This document shows, piece after piece, positions 9,303 to 18,972 of a stretch of 64,000 nucleotides of DNA. Source of the stretch: Pseudomonas sp. GTDB taxonomy: Bacteria > Pseudomonadota > Gammaproteobacteria > Pseudomonadales > Pseudomonadaceae. The stretch covers positions 186,001-250,000 of the forward strand of contig VMRT01000009.1 of NCBI GenBank assembly GCA_007713455.1. Direction: 5' to 3'. The translations under genes were made by a program, and so were the position numbers. The first letter of the stretch is position 1, and every line of letters begins with the position of its first letter. The notes under the pieces are model-generated. The model made no database searches, was not told where the DNA came from, and worked only from the letters and a program-made list of their open reading frames with translations.

Positions 9303-11426
9303 TCAAAAGCTGTAGCTCGCAGTCGCCACCACGGTGCGGCGGTTGCCGGTGAAGCAGTCGCCACGCGACAGGCAGGTGGTGTAGTAGGTCTCGTCTTCCA
9401 GGTTGGTGGCGTTAAGGGTGAACGCCCAGTCCTGATAGGCGTAGCCGAGCATGGCGTCGAACAGCGTCGTCGACGGCGTCTTCAGGCTGTCGGTGCCATC
9501 CCAGCTGGCACCGACGTAACGCACGCCAGCGCCGGCGCTGAAGCCGGGGATGCCGGCGATGCTGAAGCGGTGCTGCGACCATAGCGAGGCCATGTGCTCG
9601 GGCACGCTGGCGATGCGCTTGCCCTGCTGGGCAGATGGGCCCTTGACCACTTCGCTGTCGAGGTAGGTGTAGGTGCTGATCAGATCCCAGTTGGAGTTCA
9701 TCTCCACCAGCCCTTCAAGCTCCAGTCCCTTGACCCGCGCTTCGCCTGCCTGAATGGTGCTGAGCGGGTTCGCCGGGTTCGGCATCTGGCGATTCTTCTC
9801 GCGCAGATCGAACACCGCGGCCGTGAGCAGCGTGTTGCTGCCTGCCGGCTGGTACTTCACACCGAGCTCCCACTGCTCGCCCTCGAGCGGCTTGTAGGAC
9901 TGCTGAGTGAAGTTGTCCAGACCGATAATCGGCGTAAAGGACTCGCTGTAACTGATGTAAGGCGCAACGCCATTGTCGAACAGATAGGTCAGGCCCACCC
10001 GGCCGGTCACAGCATCGTCCTTCTGCCGGGTGCCCTGCTCGACGCGGGTGTCAGCCCAGTCCTTGCGTAGCCCCAGGGTTGCCAGCCACTTGTCGAGACG
10101 GATCTGGTCCTGAACGTAGAGGCCTTGCTGGGCAACGCGCTGCTGCGGAACATCGGAAAGCGTAATGCCGGATGGGTCGAAGGTGCCGTACACCGGATCG
10201 TAGAGATCCAGCGGGGTGGCGGTTCCGCGGGCGGTCTTGCTATCGGTGACGGCGTGCCGGTAGTCGATACCGACCAGCGCGGTGTGCTGCAGCGGGCCGG
10301 TATCGAAGCGCGATTCGGCCTGATGGTCGGCGCTCCAGATGGTCACCTCCGGCTTGGAAATGGACCAGACACGATTGACCGTGCGGTCGTCGGCACCGAG
10401 CACCGGCGGCCAGCCATACATGGTCTGGTAGCTGACCTTGCTCTTCTGCCAGCGCAGGTTCTGCCGCAGCGTCCAGGTGTCATCGACACGCCAGGCCATC
10501 TGCGAGGTCAGTGCTTTCTGCTCGGTGTCATATTCGTCGAAGCCGGGTTCGCTGACGAAGCGCTCGCTGCCAATCTCGCCGTAGGGTGCGCTGAGTACCG
10601 TGCCGCGGTGCGGCAGGAAGGAGCTGGTTGTGCCGCTATCGTCTTTCTGCACGTTGGCCATCAGCGTCCATTCGAACCGCTCGTTCGGGCGCCAGGTCAA
10701 TGACGGCATGAACACCAGACGGTTGTCCTTGGTGTGATCGACCTGGGTCTGGCTGTCACGCTGGATCGCCACCACGCGATAGAGCAACGTGCCGTCTTCA
10801 TCCAGCGGGCCGGTGCTGTCGAAGGCGATCTGCTTGCGGTCGAAGCTGCCGTACTGCAGCTGCAGCTCGCTCTTCTGTTCCGCCTGCGGCCGCTTGCTGA
10901 CGAAGTTGAGCAGGCCGCCGACCGAACTCTGCCCATAGAGCATGGACGACGGCCCCTTGATCACCTCGACGCGCTCCAGGGTGAACGGATCGGTGCGTGA
11001 GTTCGTGTAGAAGCCCACGCTCTGCTGCAGGCCATCCAGGAAGAGTGTTGGCGCGACGCCGCGGATCAGCGCGAAGTCGCCACGACTGTCCAGGCCATAA
11101 GCCTCGCCACGCATACCGGCGACGTAGCGCAGCGAGTCCTGGATGGTCAGCGAGCCCTGGTCGCGGATGCGGTCGGCGGTGATCACGCTGATCGACTGCG
11201 GCGTTTCGATGATCGGTGTGTCGGTCTTGGTGGCGCCAATGCTGCGCTTGGCGACATAACCTTCGACCGGGCCATTGCCCTGCTCGACTGCACGTGGCGC
11301 AGTGATCTGTTGTGCCTCCAGCTCGACCGCTTCCTCAGCGTCGACAGCAAAGCAGGCGACCAGCACCGGCAGGCCCAACACCAGCGGGCGCAACGAAAAC
11401 GGGGGCGAAGCGACAACGCGACTCAT
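9303..11426 (-). CDS. TonB-dependent siderophore receptor
   Basis: A 707-residue outer-membrane receptor. A signal peptide (about residues 1-29) is followed by a plug domain from about residue 60 (TPQSISVITADRIRDQG, IKGPSSMLYG) and a 22-strand barrel ending in the terminal aromatic motif ATASYSF. The sequence resembles the ferrichrome/ferrioxamine and catecholate receptor group (TIGR01783). No extended N-terminal signalling domain is visible, so it probably does not drive an anti-sigma cascade. The siderophore is not predictable here. It is the first gene of an operon with DUF3649, PepSY and DUF3325 proteins. A Fur-like site lies in the promoter region. Confidence 0.93.
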   Translation of the reverse strand: MSRVVASPPFSLRPLVLGLPVLVACFAVDAEEAVELEAQQITAPRAVEQGNGPVEGYVAKRSIGATKTDTPIIETPQSISVITADRIRDQGSLTIQDSLRYVAGMRGEAYGLDSRGDFALIRGVAPTLFLDGLQQSVGFYTNSRTDPFTLERVEVIKGPSSMLYGQSSVGGLLNFVSKRPQAEQKSELQLQYGSFDRKQIAFDSTGPLDEDGTLLYRVVAIQRDSQTQVDHTKDNRLVFMPSLTWRPNERFEWTLMANVQKDDSGTTSSFLPHRGTVLSAPYGEIGSERFVSEPGFDEYDTEQKALTSQMAWRVDDTWTLRQNLRWQKSKVSYQTMYGWPPVLGADDRTVNRVWSISKPEVTIWSADHQAESRFDTGPLQHTALVGIDYRHAVTDSKTARGTATPLDLYDPVYGTFDPSGITLSDVPQQRVAQQGLYVQDQIRLDKWLATLGLRKDWADTRVEQGTRQKDDAVTGRVGLTYLFDNGVAPYISYSESFTPIIGLDNFTQQSYKPLEGEQWELGVKYQPAGSNTLLTAAVFDLREKNRQMPNPANPLSTIQAGEARVKGLELEGLVEMNSNWDLISTYTYLDSEVVKGPSAQQGKRIASVPEHMASLWSQHRFSIAGIPGFSAGAGVRYVGASWDGTDSLKTPSTTLFDAMLGYAYQDWAFTLNATNLEDETYYTTCLSRGDCFTGNRRTVVATASYSF

Positions 11427-11460
11427 GAGTGCTACCTTGTTGTTTGATGAGAACGCGCAT

Positions 11461-11479
11461 GATATTGATAAATGTTCCC
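11461..11479 (-). promoter_or_regulatory. Probable Fur box upstream of the TonB receptor
   Basis: The 19-bp sequence starting GATATTGATAAATG matches the classic Fur consensus GATAATGATAATCATTATC at 13 of 19 positions. It is 35-53 bases upstream of the receptor start. Iron repression of the four-gene operon is the expected consequence. Confidence 0.5.
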
Positions 11480-11564
11480 ATTTAGAAGATAGCAGTTGCC
11501 AATCTCCTACGATTGCAGGGCAGTAGCACTCGCTGCGAGAACGACGCAGCGGGAACGCTCCGGC

Positions 11565-13130
11565 TCAGGTGATGGGCGCCGGGTTGAACAGCACGATGTC
11601 ATTGTGCAAGCGATAGCGCTCGGCCCAGGTCTGCTTGCGGCCGCTGGCGACGTCCAGGTAGTAGTGGAACAGTTCCCAGCCGAGCGCCTCGATGCTCGCG
11701 CGGCCGGTGGCGATGCGCCCGGCGTCGATATCGATCAGGTCAGGCCAGCGCTCGGCCAGTTCGGTGCGCGTCGCCACCTTGACCACCGGCGCCATCGCCA
11801 GGCCGTAGGGCGTGCCGCGACCGGTGGTGAACACGTGCAGGTTCATCCCGGCAGCCAGCTGCAGCGTGCCGCAGACGAAATCGGATGCGGGGGTGGCGCA
11901 GAAGATCAGGCCCTTTCGCGCGACCCGCTCACCCGGCCCGACCACGCCGTTGATGGCGCCGCTGCCGGATTTGACGATGGAGCCGAGGGATTTCTCGACG
12001 ATATTCGACAGCCCGCCCTTCTTGTTGCCCGGCGTGGTGTTGGCGCTGCGGTCGGCGGCGCCGCGCTCCAGGTAGCGGTCGTACCAGTCCATCTCGGCGA
12101 TCAGCGCATCGGCGACTTCTGGCGTCTCGGCGCGAGCGGTGAGCATGTACACCGCATCGCGCACCTCGGTGTTCTCGCTGAACATAACCGTGGCGCCGGC
12201 GCGCACCAGCAGGTCCGCCGCATAGCCCAGCGCCGGGTTGGCGGTAATGCCGGAGAAGGCGTCGCTGCCGCCGCACTGCATGCCGAGGATCAGCTCGCTG
12301 GCCGGCACCGTTTCGCGGCGGCGCTGGTCGAGCTTCTTCAGCCGCGTTTCGGCCAGGGCCATGATCTGCTCGATCATCTCGCCGAAGCCGCTGTTCGACT
12401 CCTGCAGGCGGTACAGCCAGGGGTCACGCAGGTCCACCGAGGGATCGCCCTCGTGCATCACCTGCTCGGCCTGCAGCTTCTCGCAGCCGAGACTGATGAC
12501 CAGCGCTTCGCCGCCGAGGTTCGGGTTGCGCGCCAGGTTGCGCACGGTGCGGATGGGGATGTAGGCGTCACGGGCGTTGATCGCCACGCCGCAGCCGTAG
12601 CTGTGGGTCAGGGCGACCACGTCGTCGACGTTCGGGTATTTGGGCAGCAGCTCATCGCGGATGCGCTTGACTGCATGCTCCAGCACGCCGGTGACGCACT
12701 GCACCGTGGTGCTGATGCCGAGGATGTTGCGCGTGCCAACGGTGCCGTCGGCGTTGCGGTAACCCTCGAAGGTATAGCCCTCGAGCAGCTCGAGCGCAGC
12801 CGGCACGGCGGTGGCACGCGGCAGGCTGTCCAGCGGCGGAGCGCTGGGCATCCGCAACTGGGTTTCCTTGACCCAGCTGCCACGGCGCAGGGGTTCGAGG
12901 GCATAACCGATGATCTGTCCGTAGCGGCGCACCGGCTCGCCTTCACCGATGTCCACCAGCGCGACCTTGTGGCTCTGCGGAACGGCCTCGACCGTGACCA
13001 GCCCGCCCTCGAACTGCGCACCGACCGGCACGCCGCCGTCATTGACCACCACGGCGACGTTGTCCGCCTCGTTCAGGCGGATGCAGCGCGGAGAATCCTG
13101 GTGGGGAATCAGTTGCACGGTTTCGCTCAT
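11565..13130 (-). CDS. garD: Galactarate dehydratase (GarD/UxaA family)
   Basis: A 521-residue enzyme. The N-terminal SAF-like domain (residues 1-100, [13 protein letters not shown]) and the large UxaA/GarD domain ([53 protein letters not shown]) are all present and the length is typical. Such enzymes are Fe(II)-dependent and dehydrate meso-galactarate to 5-dehydro-4-deoxyglucarate. The start ATG at 13130 follows GGAG. It is the last gene of the kdgD-KGSADH-gudD-garD operon. Altronate dehydratase is the other family activity, but the aldarate context favours GarD. Confidence 0.92.
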   Translation of the reverse strand: MSETVQLIPHQDSPRCIRLNEADNVAVVVNDGGVPVGAQFEGGLVTVEAVPQSHKVALVDIGEGEPVRRYGQIIGYALEPLRRGSWVKETQLRMPSAPPLDSLPRATAVPAALELLEGYTFEGYRNADGTVGTRNILGISTTVQCVTGVLEHAVKRIRDELLPKYPNVDDVVALTHSYGCGVAINARDAYIPIRTVRNLARNPNLGGEALVISLGCEKLQAEQVMHEGDPSVDLRDPWLYRLQESNSGFGEMIEQIMALAETRLKKLDQRRRETVPASELILGMQCGGSDAFSGITANPALGYAADLLVRAGATVMFSENTEVRDAVYMLTARAETPEVADALIAEMDWYDRYLERGAADRSANTTPGNKKGGLSNIVEKSLGSIVKSGSGAINGVVGPGERVARKGLIFCATPASDFVCGTLQLAAGMNLHVFTTGRGTPYGLAMAPVVKVATRTELAERWPDLIDIDAGRIATGRASIEALGWELFHYYLDVASGRKQTWAERYRLHNDIVLFNPAPIT

Positions 13131-13250
13131 GTCTGCTCCGGTTGGTCCGGTTGTTGTTCTGTTCGGCGATCGCCGAGGATGCCATGCATGGCCGACCTCG
13201 GACGGCGGACGGCCGAAGCCACCCGCCGGAGCCCGCCTGGCGAGCGCGCC

Positions 13251-14591
13251 TCAGCGCACCATGCACGGCTTCTTGTTGTTGAAGGTCCAGTTGGGGATCA
13301 GGTACTGCATGGCGATGGCGTCATCGCGGGCACCCAGGCCTTTTTCCTTGTACATCGCATGAGCCTTGCCCAGCGCATCCCAATCCAGCTCGACGCCCAG
13401 GCCCGGCTTCTGCGGCACCGCGACCTTGCCGCCAACGATCTTCAGCGGCTCGCGGGTCAGGTGCTGGCCGTCCTGCCAGATCCAGTGGGTGTCGATGGCG
13501 GTGACGCGACCCGGCGCGGCGGCCGCCACGTGGGTGAACATCGCCAGGGAGATGTCGAAGTGGTTGTTCGAGTGCGAGCCCCAGGTCAGGCCGAAGTCGG
13601 CGCACATCTGCGCTACGCGCACGGAGCCGGCCATGGTCCAGAAGTGCGGGTCGGCCAGCGGGATGTCCACCGAGTGCAGGCACACCGCGTGGCTCATCTG
13701 CCGCCAGTCGGTGGCGATCATGTTCGTCGCGGTGGGCAGGCCGGTGGCGCGGCGGAATTCGGCCATCACTTCGCGGCCGGAATAGCCGTTCTCGGCACCG
13801 CAGGGGTCTTCGGCGTAGGCCAGCACGCCATGCAGGTCGCGACACAGGTCGATGGCTTCGTCCAGCGACCAGGCGCCGTTGGGGTCCAGCGTCACGCGAG
13901 CGTCCGGGAAGCGCGCGGCCAGCGCGCGGATCGCCTCGACTTCTTCTTCACCGCGCAGCACGCCGCCCTTGAGCTTGAAGTCCTTGAAGCCGTAGCGCTC
14001 ATAGGCCGCCTCGGCCTGGCGGACGATGCTATCCGGCGTCATGGCCTCCTCGTTGCGCAGGCGGAACCAGGCGTCGTCGGCGCCGGATTCGTCGCGGTAG
14101 CCGAGGTCGGTCTTGTTGCGATCACCGATGAAGAACAGGTAGCCGAGCATTTCCACTTCATCGCGCTGCTGACCGTCGCCGAGCAGTGCGGCGACCGGCA
14201 CGTCGAGGTGCTGGCCAAGCAGGTCGAGCAGCGCCGACTCCAGAGCCGTGACCGCATGGATGGCGATGCGCAGGTCGAAGGTCTGCAGGCCGCGGCCGCC
14301 GGAATCGCGGTCGGCGAAGGCGCGGCGCGCACGGTTGAGCAAGGCGTTGTACTGGCCGATCGGTTCGCCGACCAGCAGAGAGCGGGCGTCCTCCAGAGTC
14401 TGGCGGATGGCTTCGCCGCCCGGCACTTCGCCAACGCCGACGTGCCCGGCGCTGTCCTTGAGGATGAGGATGTTGCGGGTGAACCAGGGCCCGTGAGCGC
14501 CGCTGAGGTTCATCAGCATGCTGTCCTGCCCGGCGACGGGCACGACGGTGAGTTCGGTAATGCGGGGCGTGCCCGTTGCGGCAATGGTCAT
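13251..14591 (-). CDS. gudD: Glucarate dehydratase (enolase superfamily), canonical copy
   Basis: A 446-residue enzyme converting D-glucarate to 5-dehydro-4-deoxyglucarate. All ligands known from E. coli GudD are present with an offset of one: Lys206 and Lys208 (KLKGG), Asp236, Asn238 (DPNGAW), Glu261, Asn290, Asp314, His340 and Asn342 (SHSNNH), and the substrate-binding Thr104 in GLQTFDLR. The length matches the family. It is in the operon kdgD-KGSADH-gudD-garD with short gaps. A second, more divergent homologue starts at 17565. Confidence 0.95.
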   Translation of the reverse strand: MTIAATGTPRITELTVVPVAGQDSMLMNLSGAHGPWFTRNILILKDSAGHVGVGEVPGGEAIRQTLEDARSLLVGEPIGQYNALLNRARRAFADRDSGGRGLQTFDLRIAIHAVTALESALLDLLGQHLDVPVAALLGDGQQRDEVEMLGYLFFIGDRNKTDLGYRDESGADDAWFRLRNEEAMTPDSIVRQAEAAYERYGFKDFKLKGGVLRGEEEVEAIRALAARFPDARVTLDPNGAWSLDEAIDLCRDLHGVLAYAEDPCGAENGYSGREVMAEFRRATGLPTATNMIATDWRQMSHAVCLHSVDIPLADPHFWTMAGSVRVAQMCADFGLTWGSHSNNHFDISLAMFTHVAAAAPGRVTAIDTHWIWQDGQHLTREPLKIVGGKVAVPQKPGLGVELDWDALGKAHAMYKEKGLGARDDAIAMQYLIPNWTFNNKKPCMVR

Positions 14592-14684
14592 GGGTGTCCC
14601 TCTGTTGTTCTTGTCGGGGATGCGACGCCCGCGCGGGCGCCGTTACACAGTTTCGCAGCGCGGCCTTTCGACCGGCTTTCAGCC

Positions 14685-16127
14685 TCAGCCGATGTAGGTG
14701 GTCTTCACCGTGGTGTAGAACTCCTGGGCGTAACGACCCTGCTCGCGCGAGCCATAGGACGAACCTTTGCGGCCGCCGAACGGCACGTGGTAATCCACTC
14801 CGGCGGTGGGCAGGTTGATCATCACCATGCCGGCCTGGGCGTGGCGCTTGAAGTGATTCGCGTACTTCAGCGAGGTGGTGCAGATGCCCGCGGACAGGCC
14901 GAACTCAGTGTCGTTGGCCATCGCCAGCGCTTCGTCGTAGTCCTTGACCTTCACCACGTTGGCCACCGGGCCGAAGATTTCCTCGCGGCTGATGCGCATG
15001 TTCGGGTCGCTGTCGACAAACAGCGTCGGCGCCAGGAAGTAGCCTTCGGTGCCACATTTGACCCGCTCGCCACCGCAGGCCAGGCGCGCACCCTCCTGCT
15101 TGCCGATCTCGATGTAACGCAGGTCCTGCTCCAGCTGGGCCTCGGACACCACCGGACCGACGTCGACGCCCTGTTCCAGCGCCGACCCGACCTTGATCTT
15201 CTTGATGCGCTCGATCATCGCTTCAACGAAACGGTCGTAGATGCCTTCGGTGACGATGATGCGGCTCGATGCCGTGCAGCGCTGGCCGGTGGAGTAGAAG
15301 GCGCTCTGGGTGCACAGCTCGACCGCGACCTTGAGGTCGGCGTCGTCCAGCACGATCTGCGGGTTCTTGCCGCCCATCTCCAGCTGCACCTTGGCGCCGC
15401 GCGCCACGCAGGTCTGGGCGATACCGCGACCGACACCCACCGAGCCGGTAAAGCTCACCGCATCGACATCCTTGGCATTGACGATCGCCTCGCCGACCTC
15501 ACGGCCCTTGCCCATCACCAGGTTGAACACGCCGGCCGGGAAGCCCGCGCGGGAGATGATCTCGGCGATGGCCCAGGCGCAGCCGGGTACCAGGTCGGCC
15601 GGCTTGATCACCACGCAGTTGCCGAAAGCCAGCGCCGGGGCGATCTTCCAGGCGGGAATGGCGATGGGGAAGTTCCAGGGGGTGATCAGGCCGATCACGC
15701 CGAGCGGTTCGCGGGTGACTTCCACGCCGACGCCGGGACGCACCGACTGCAGCGTCTCGCCAGCCTGGCGCAGGCATTCGCCGGCGAAGTACTTGAAGAT
15801 GTTGCCGGCGCGGGCGACTTCGCCGATGGCTTCCGGGAGGGTCTTGCCCTCCTCGCGGGCCAGCTGCGTGCCGAGCTCTTCGCGGCGGGCGAGGATTTCC
15901 AGACCGACCTTTTCCAGCGCATCGGCGCGCGCCTGGATGCCGAAGGTAGCCCAGGCCGGGAAGGCGCGACGGGCGGCGGCGATGGCCTGCTCGACCTGCG
16001 CGGCATCGGCCTGGGCGTATTCGCCGATCACGTCAGAGAGGTCGGACGGGTTGGTGTTGACCTGGTAGCGAGCCGAGCCGACCCACTGGCCGTCGATGTA
16101 GTTGTCGTAGCGTTGTACGTCAGCCAT
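14685..16127 (-). CDS. 2,5-dioxovalerate (2-oxoglutarate semialdehyde) dehydrogenase
   Basis: A 480-residue aldehyde dehydrogenase. Catalytic Cys284 lies in STGQRCTASSR, the general base Glu250 in LEMGGKNP, and the oxyanion Asn152 in TPWNFP. The product, 2-oxoglutarate, feeds the TCA cycle; the substrate is the semialdehyde made by the upstream gene. The function rests on the operon: 5-dehydro-4-deoxyglucarate dehydratase lies directly upstream and two aldarate dehydratases downstream. The ATG at 16127 follows GAGGA; the longer frame to 16169 is not supported. Other ALDH activities, such as succinate semialdehyde, are possible side reactions. Confidence 0.9.
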   Translation of the reverse strand: MADVQRYDNYIDGQWVGSARYQVNTNPSDLSDVIGEYAQADAAQVEQAIAAARRAFPAWATFGIQARADALEKVGLEILARREELGTQLAREEGKTLPEAIGEVARAGNIFKYFAGECLRQAGETLQSVRPGVGVEVTREPLGVIGLITPWNFPIAIPAWKIAPALAFGNCVVIKPADLVPGCAWAIAEIISRAGFPAGVFNLVMGKGREVGEAIVNAKDVDAVSFTGSVGVGRGIAQTCVARGAKVQLEMGGKNPQIVLDDADLKVAVELCTQSAFYSTGQRCTASSRIIVTEGIYDRFVEAMIERIKKIKVGSALEQGVDVGPVVSEAQLEQDLRYIEIGKQEGARLACGGERVKCGTEGYFLAPTLFVDSDPNMRISREEIFGPVANVVKVKDYDEALAMANDTEFGLSAGICTTSLKYANHFKRHAQAGMVMINLPTAGVDYHVPFGGRKGSSYGSREQGRYAQEFYTTVKTTYIG

Positions 16128-16200
16128 GCAAACTGTCCTCTGGTGATGCCCGGCGCGACCGTGCGGCACAGCGGCGCCAGGAGGTCGGAAAAGGCCGCGC

Positions 16201-17112
16201 TTACTGCGCGCCCTGCTGTTCGATCAGCACCGCCAGGCGCTGGTACTCGTCTGGCTTCAGCTCGGTCAGCGGTGCGCGGACCGGGCCGGCGTCGAAGCCG
16301 GAGATGCGGGCGCCGGCCTTGACGATGCTGACCGCATAGCCCTTGCAGCGGTTGCGGATCTCCAGATACGGCAGGAAGAAGTCATCGATCAGCTTGCCGA
16401 CGGTTTCATGATCCTCACGGGCGATGGCCTGATAGAAATCCATGGCGGTCTTCGGAATGAAGTTGAACACCGCCGAGGAATACACCGGCACGCCCAGTGC
16501 CTTGTAGGCCGCGGCATAGACTTCCGCGGTCGGCAGGCCGCCGAGGTAGCTGAAACGGTCGCCGAGGCGGCGACGGATCGACACCATCAGCTCGATATCG
16601 CCCAGGCCATCCTTGTAGCCGATCAGGTTCGGGCAGCGCTCGGCCAGCTGCTCCAGGTGCGTCGCGGTCAGGCGGCAGACGTTGCGGTTGTAGACCACCA
16701 CGCCGATGTTGACCGACTTGCAGACCTGCTCGACATGGGCGGCCACGCCTTCCTGGCTGGCTTCGGTGAGGTAGTGCGGCAGCAGTAGCAGCCCCTTGGC
16801 GCCCAGGCGCTCGGCCTCCTGAGCCATCTGGATGGCCAGGCGGGTCGGACCACCGACGCCGGCGAGGATCGGCACGGTACCGGCACAGGTATCGACGGCG
16901 GTCTTGATGATCTCGCTGTACTCGCGCGGCTCCAGCGAGAAGAACTCACCGGTGCCGCCGGCGGCGAACAGCGCCGAGGCGCCGTACGGGCCGAGCCATT
17001 CCAGACGCTTGACGTAGCCGGCGCGGTTGAAGTCGCCCTGCGCGTCGAAGTCGGTGACCGGGAACGACAGCAGGCCGGAAGAGAGGATGGCCTTCAATTC
17101 TTGTGGGTTCAT
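16201..17112 (-). CDS. 5-dehydro-4-deoxyglucarate dehydratase (DHDPS/NAL family)
   Basis: A 303-residue class I lyase-fold enzyme that dehydrates and decarboxylates 5-dehydro-4-deoxyglucarate to 2-oxoglutarate semialdehyde. The Schiff-base lysine is Lys167 in LIGYKDG, the conserved tyrosine is Tyr141 in VVVYNRN, and the carboxylate-binding loop is [11 protein letters not shown]. The length of 303 is exactly typical of EC 4.2.1.41. It is the first gene of the aldarate catabolic operon, behind a promoter that carries a copy of the 13-bp regulon motif. Confidence 0.94.
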   Translation of the reverse strand: MNPQELKAILSSGLLSFPVTDFDAQGDFNRAGYVKRLEWLGPYGASALFAAGGTGEFFSLEPREYSEIIKTAVDTCAGTVPILAGVGGPTRLAIQMAQEAERLGAKGLLLLPHYLTEASQEGVAAHVEQVCKSVNIGVVVYNRNVCRLTATHLEQLAERCPNLIGYKDGLGDIELMVSIRRRLGDRFSYLGGLPTAEVYAAAYKALGVPVYSSAVFNFIPKTAMDFYQAIAREDHETVGKLIDDFFLPYLEIRNRCKGYAVSIVKAGARISGFDAGPVRAPLTELKPDEYQRLAVLIEQQGAQ

Positions 17113-17167
17113 TATTCGAGCATCCTGAATGCATGTTGGAGAGGTACAAGGGCATCAGCCTTGAGAT

Positions 17168-17196
17168 ACGTTATCGTACAACCAAAAATAGTCCAA
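17168..17196 (-). promoter_or_regulatory. Promoter with GntR-type operator for the kdgD-KGSADH-gudD-garD operon
   Basis: On the minus strand, TTGGAC (17191-17196), a 17-bp spacer and TAACGT (17168-17173) form a plausible sigma-70 promoter. The motif GTTATCGTACAAC (17170-17182, plus strand) overlaps the -10. Its exact reverse complement occurs before the gntR gene at 34462-34474. The 452-base gap (17113-17564) holds this and the divergent promoter below, with no gene. Confidence 0.62.
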
Positions 17197-17347
17197 CCGT
17201 TTTTTCTGCGGATTTTCTTCAGCGCTGAAAGCTGAATGAAAGCTTTCTGCTTTTCACTCGCTCGGCCAGGTCAATCACCATGACAGCGGCAGCTTGAACG
17301 GCATGAGCAGCGGCAAACGACCCTGCTGAATGCAGCGATGATTTCGT

Positions 17348-17399
17348 TTGACAGGTGACGTAGCGAACTGTAAAAAACCCTCCATAGTCGTACGACGAC
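17348..17399 (+). promoter_or_regulatory. Promoter and GntR-type operator for gudD2-tctCBA
   Basis: A perfect TTGACA (17348-17353), a 17-bp spacer and TAAAAA (17371-17376) are followed by GTCGTACGACGAC (17387-17399), which contains the palindrome GTCGTACGAC. The site matches the regulon motif and sits just after the expected start point. Transcription from here would leave an untranslated leader of about 185 nt before the gene at 17565. Confidence 0.6.
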
Positions 17400-17564
17400 C
17401 TATGACCACAATAACAATAGCGAGGCCCCGGACATGTTCCGCAATTGCCCGTCCCCTGCGCAGCCGCTGGCTGCCGATAACGCCATCCGCCGCACTGCCT
17501 CAGCAGATGCGCGCACTGCACCCACCCCGGTCGCTCGCCTCGCCTGCAGCGGAGGCCGCGCACA

Positions 17565-18944
17565 ATGAGTCAGTCGTTCAGTGCGACGCCCCGCATCCAG
17601 AGCATGCAGGTCATCCCGGTGGCCGGCCACGACAGCATGCTGCTCAACCTCTGCGGCGCCCACGCCCCCTACTTCACCCGCAACCTGGTCCTGCTCACCG
17701 ACAATGCCGGCAACACCGGTATCGGTGAGGTACCCGGTGGCGAGGGTATCCGTCAGGCATTGGAGCGTAGCTGCCCGCTGGTCATCGGCCAGCCGATAGG
17801 CGCCTACAACCGGGTGCTCAACCGCCTGCGCGCGATGCTCGCCGGCAACGGCCGCGACACCCACCACGAGGTTACCTCCGAAGCCGAGGCCGCCGTGCTG
17901 CGTCAGCCGCACGAGATCAACCTGCGTATGGACAACGTGATCACCGCGGTCGAGGCCGCGCTGCTCGACCTGCTCGGCCAGTACCTGGACGTGCCGGTGG
18001 CCGAGCTGCTCGGCAGCGGTCAGCAACGTGAGGCGGTGCCGATGCTGGCCTACCTCTTCTATATAGGTGATCGCCAGCGCACCGACCTGCCCTACCTGGC
18101 CAGCACCGGTGAGGATTGGTACCACCTGCGCCATCAGCAGGCGCTGACCCCTGATGCGATCGCCCGTCTGGCCGAGGCCGCCGCAGCGCGCTACGGCTTC
18201 GCCGACTTCAAGCTCAAGGGCGGCGTGATGCGCGGCGCGGAGGAGATGCAGGCGATAGCCGCGATCAAGGCGCGCTTCCCCGATGCCCGCGTCACCCTCG
18301 ATCCCAACGGCGCCTGGTCGCTGGACGAGGCCATCGCCCTGTGCAAGGGCCAGGGCCACCTGCTCGCCTACGCCGAGGACCCCTGCGGCCCGGAAAACGG
18401 CTATTCCGGCCGCGAGATCATGGCCGAGTTCAAGCGCGCCACCGGCATTCCCACTGCGACCAACATGGTCGCCACCGACTGGCGGCAGATGGGCCACTCG
18501 CTGCGCCTGGAATCGGTCGACATCCCGCTGGCCGACCCGCACTTCTGGACCATGCAGGGCTCGGTGCGCCTGGCACAGATGTGCGACCAGTTCGGCCTGA
18601 CCTGGGGCTCGCACTCGAACAACCACTTCGATGTCTCGCTGGCGATGTTCACCCACGCCGCAGCCGCCGCGCCGGGGCGCATCACCGCCATCGACACCCA
18701 CTGGATCTGGCAGGAGGGCCAGGAGCGCCTGACCCGCGAGCCGCTGCAGATCGTCGGCGGCCAGGTGCGCGTGCCCGAGCGCCCGGGCCTGGGTATCGAG
18801 CCGGACATGGACCGGATCATGAACGCCCACGAGTTGTACAAGAAGGTCGCCAGCGGCGCGCGCGACGACGCCATGGCGATGCGTTACCTGGTGCCTGGCT
18901 GGACCTATGACCCGAAGAAACCCAGCCTCGGCCGCAGTACCTGA
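17565..18944 (+). CDS. Glucarate dehydratase homologue with altered substrate loop
   Basis: A 459-residue enolase-superfamily enzyme, clearly homologous to GudD. The catalytic set is intact with a uniform shift: Lys216, Lys218, Asp246, Asn248, Glu271, Asn300, Asp324, His350, Asn352. It differs from the canonical copy around residues 97-124. It has about ten extra residues, and the GLQTFDLR segment with the substrate-contacting Thr is replaced by [10 protein letters not shown]. It heads an operon with the TctCBA transporter genes. Glucarate/idarate dehydration is the default inference, but the changed loop suggests another acid sugar. It is not a simple duplicate of the gene at 13251. Confidence 0.85.
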   Translation: MSQSFSATPRIQSMQVIPVAGHDSMLLNLCGAHAPYFTRNLVLLTDNAGNTGIGEVPGGEGIRQALERSCPLVIGQPIGAYNRVLNRLRAMLAGNGRDTHHEVTSEAEAAVLRQPHEINLRMDNVITAVEAALLDLLGQYLDVPVAELLGSGQQREAVPMLAYLFYIGDRQRTDLPYLASTGEDWYHLRHQQALTPDAIARLAEAAAARYGFADFKLKGGVMRGAEEMQAIAAIKARFPDARVTLDPNGAWSLDEAIALCKGQGHLLAYAEDPCGPENGYSGREIMAEFKRATGIPTATNMVATDWRQMGHSLRLESVDIPLADPHFWTMQGSVRLAQMCDQFGLTWGSHSNNHFDVSLAMFTHAAAAAPGRITAIDTHWIWQEGQERLTREPLQIVGGQVRVPERPGLGIEPDMDRIMNAHELYKKVASGARDDAMAMRYLVPGWTYDPKKPSLGRST

Positions 18945-18972
18945 ACCCGCAGCCCAAACCCGGAGAACTCCA

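Noticed and set aside
11496..16322. A 1608-residue open frame on the plus strand across the aldarate operon
   Set aside because: It is the antisense shadow of garD, gudD, KGSADH and kdgD. The sequence is Arg/Ala/His-rich with no family resemblance, and the minus-strand genes are unmistakable.
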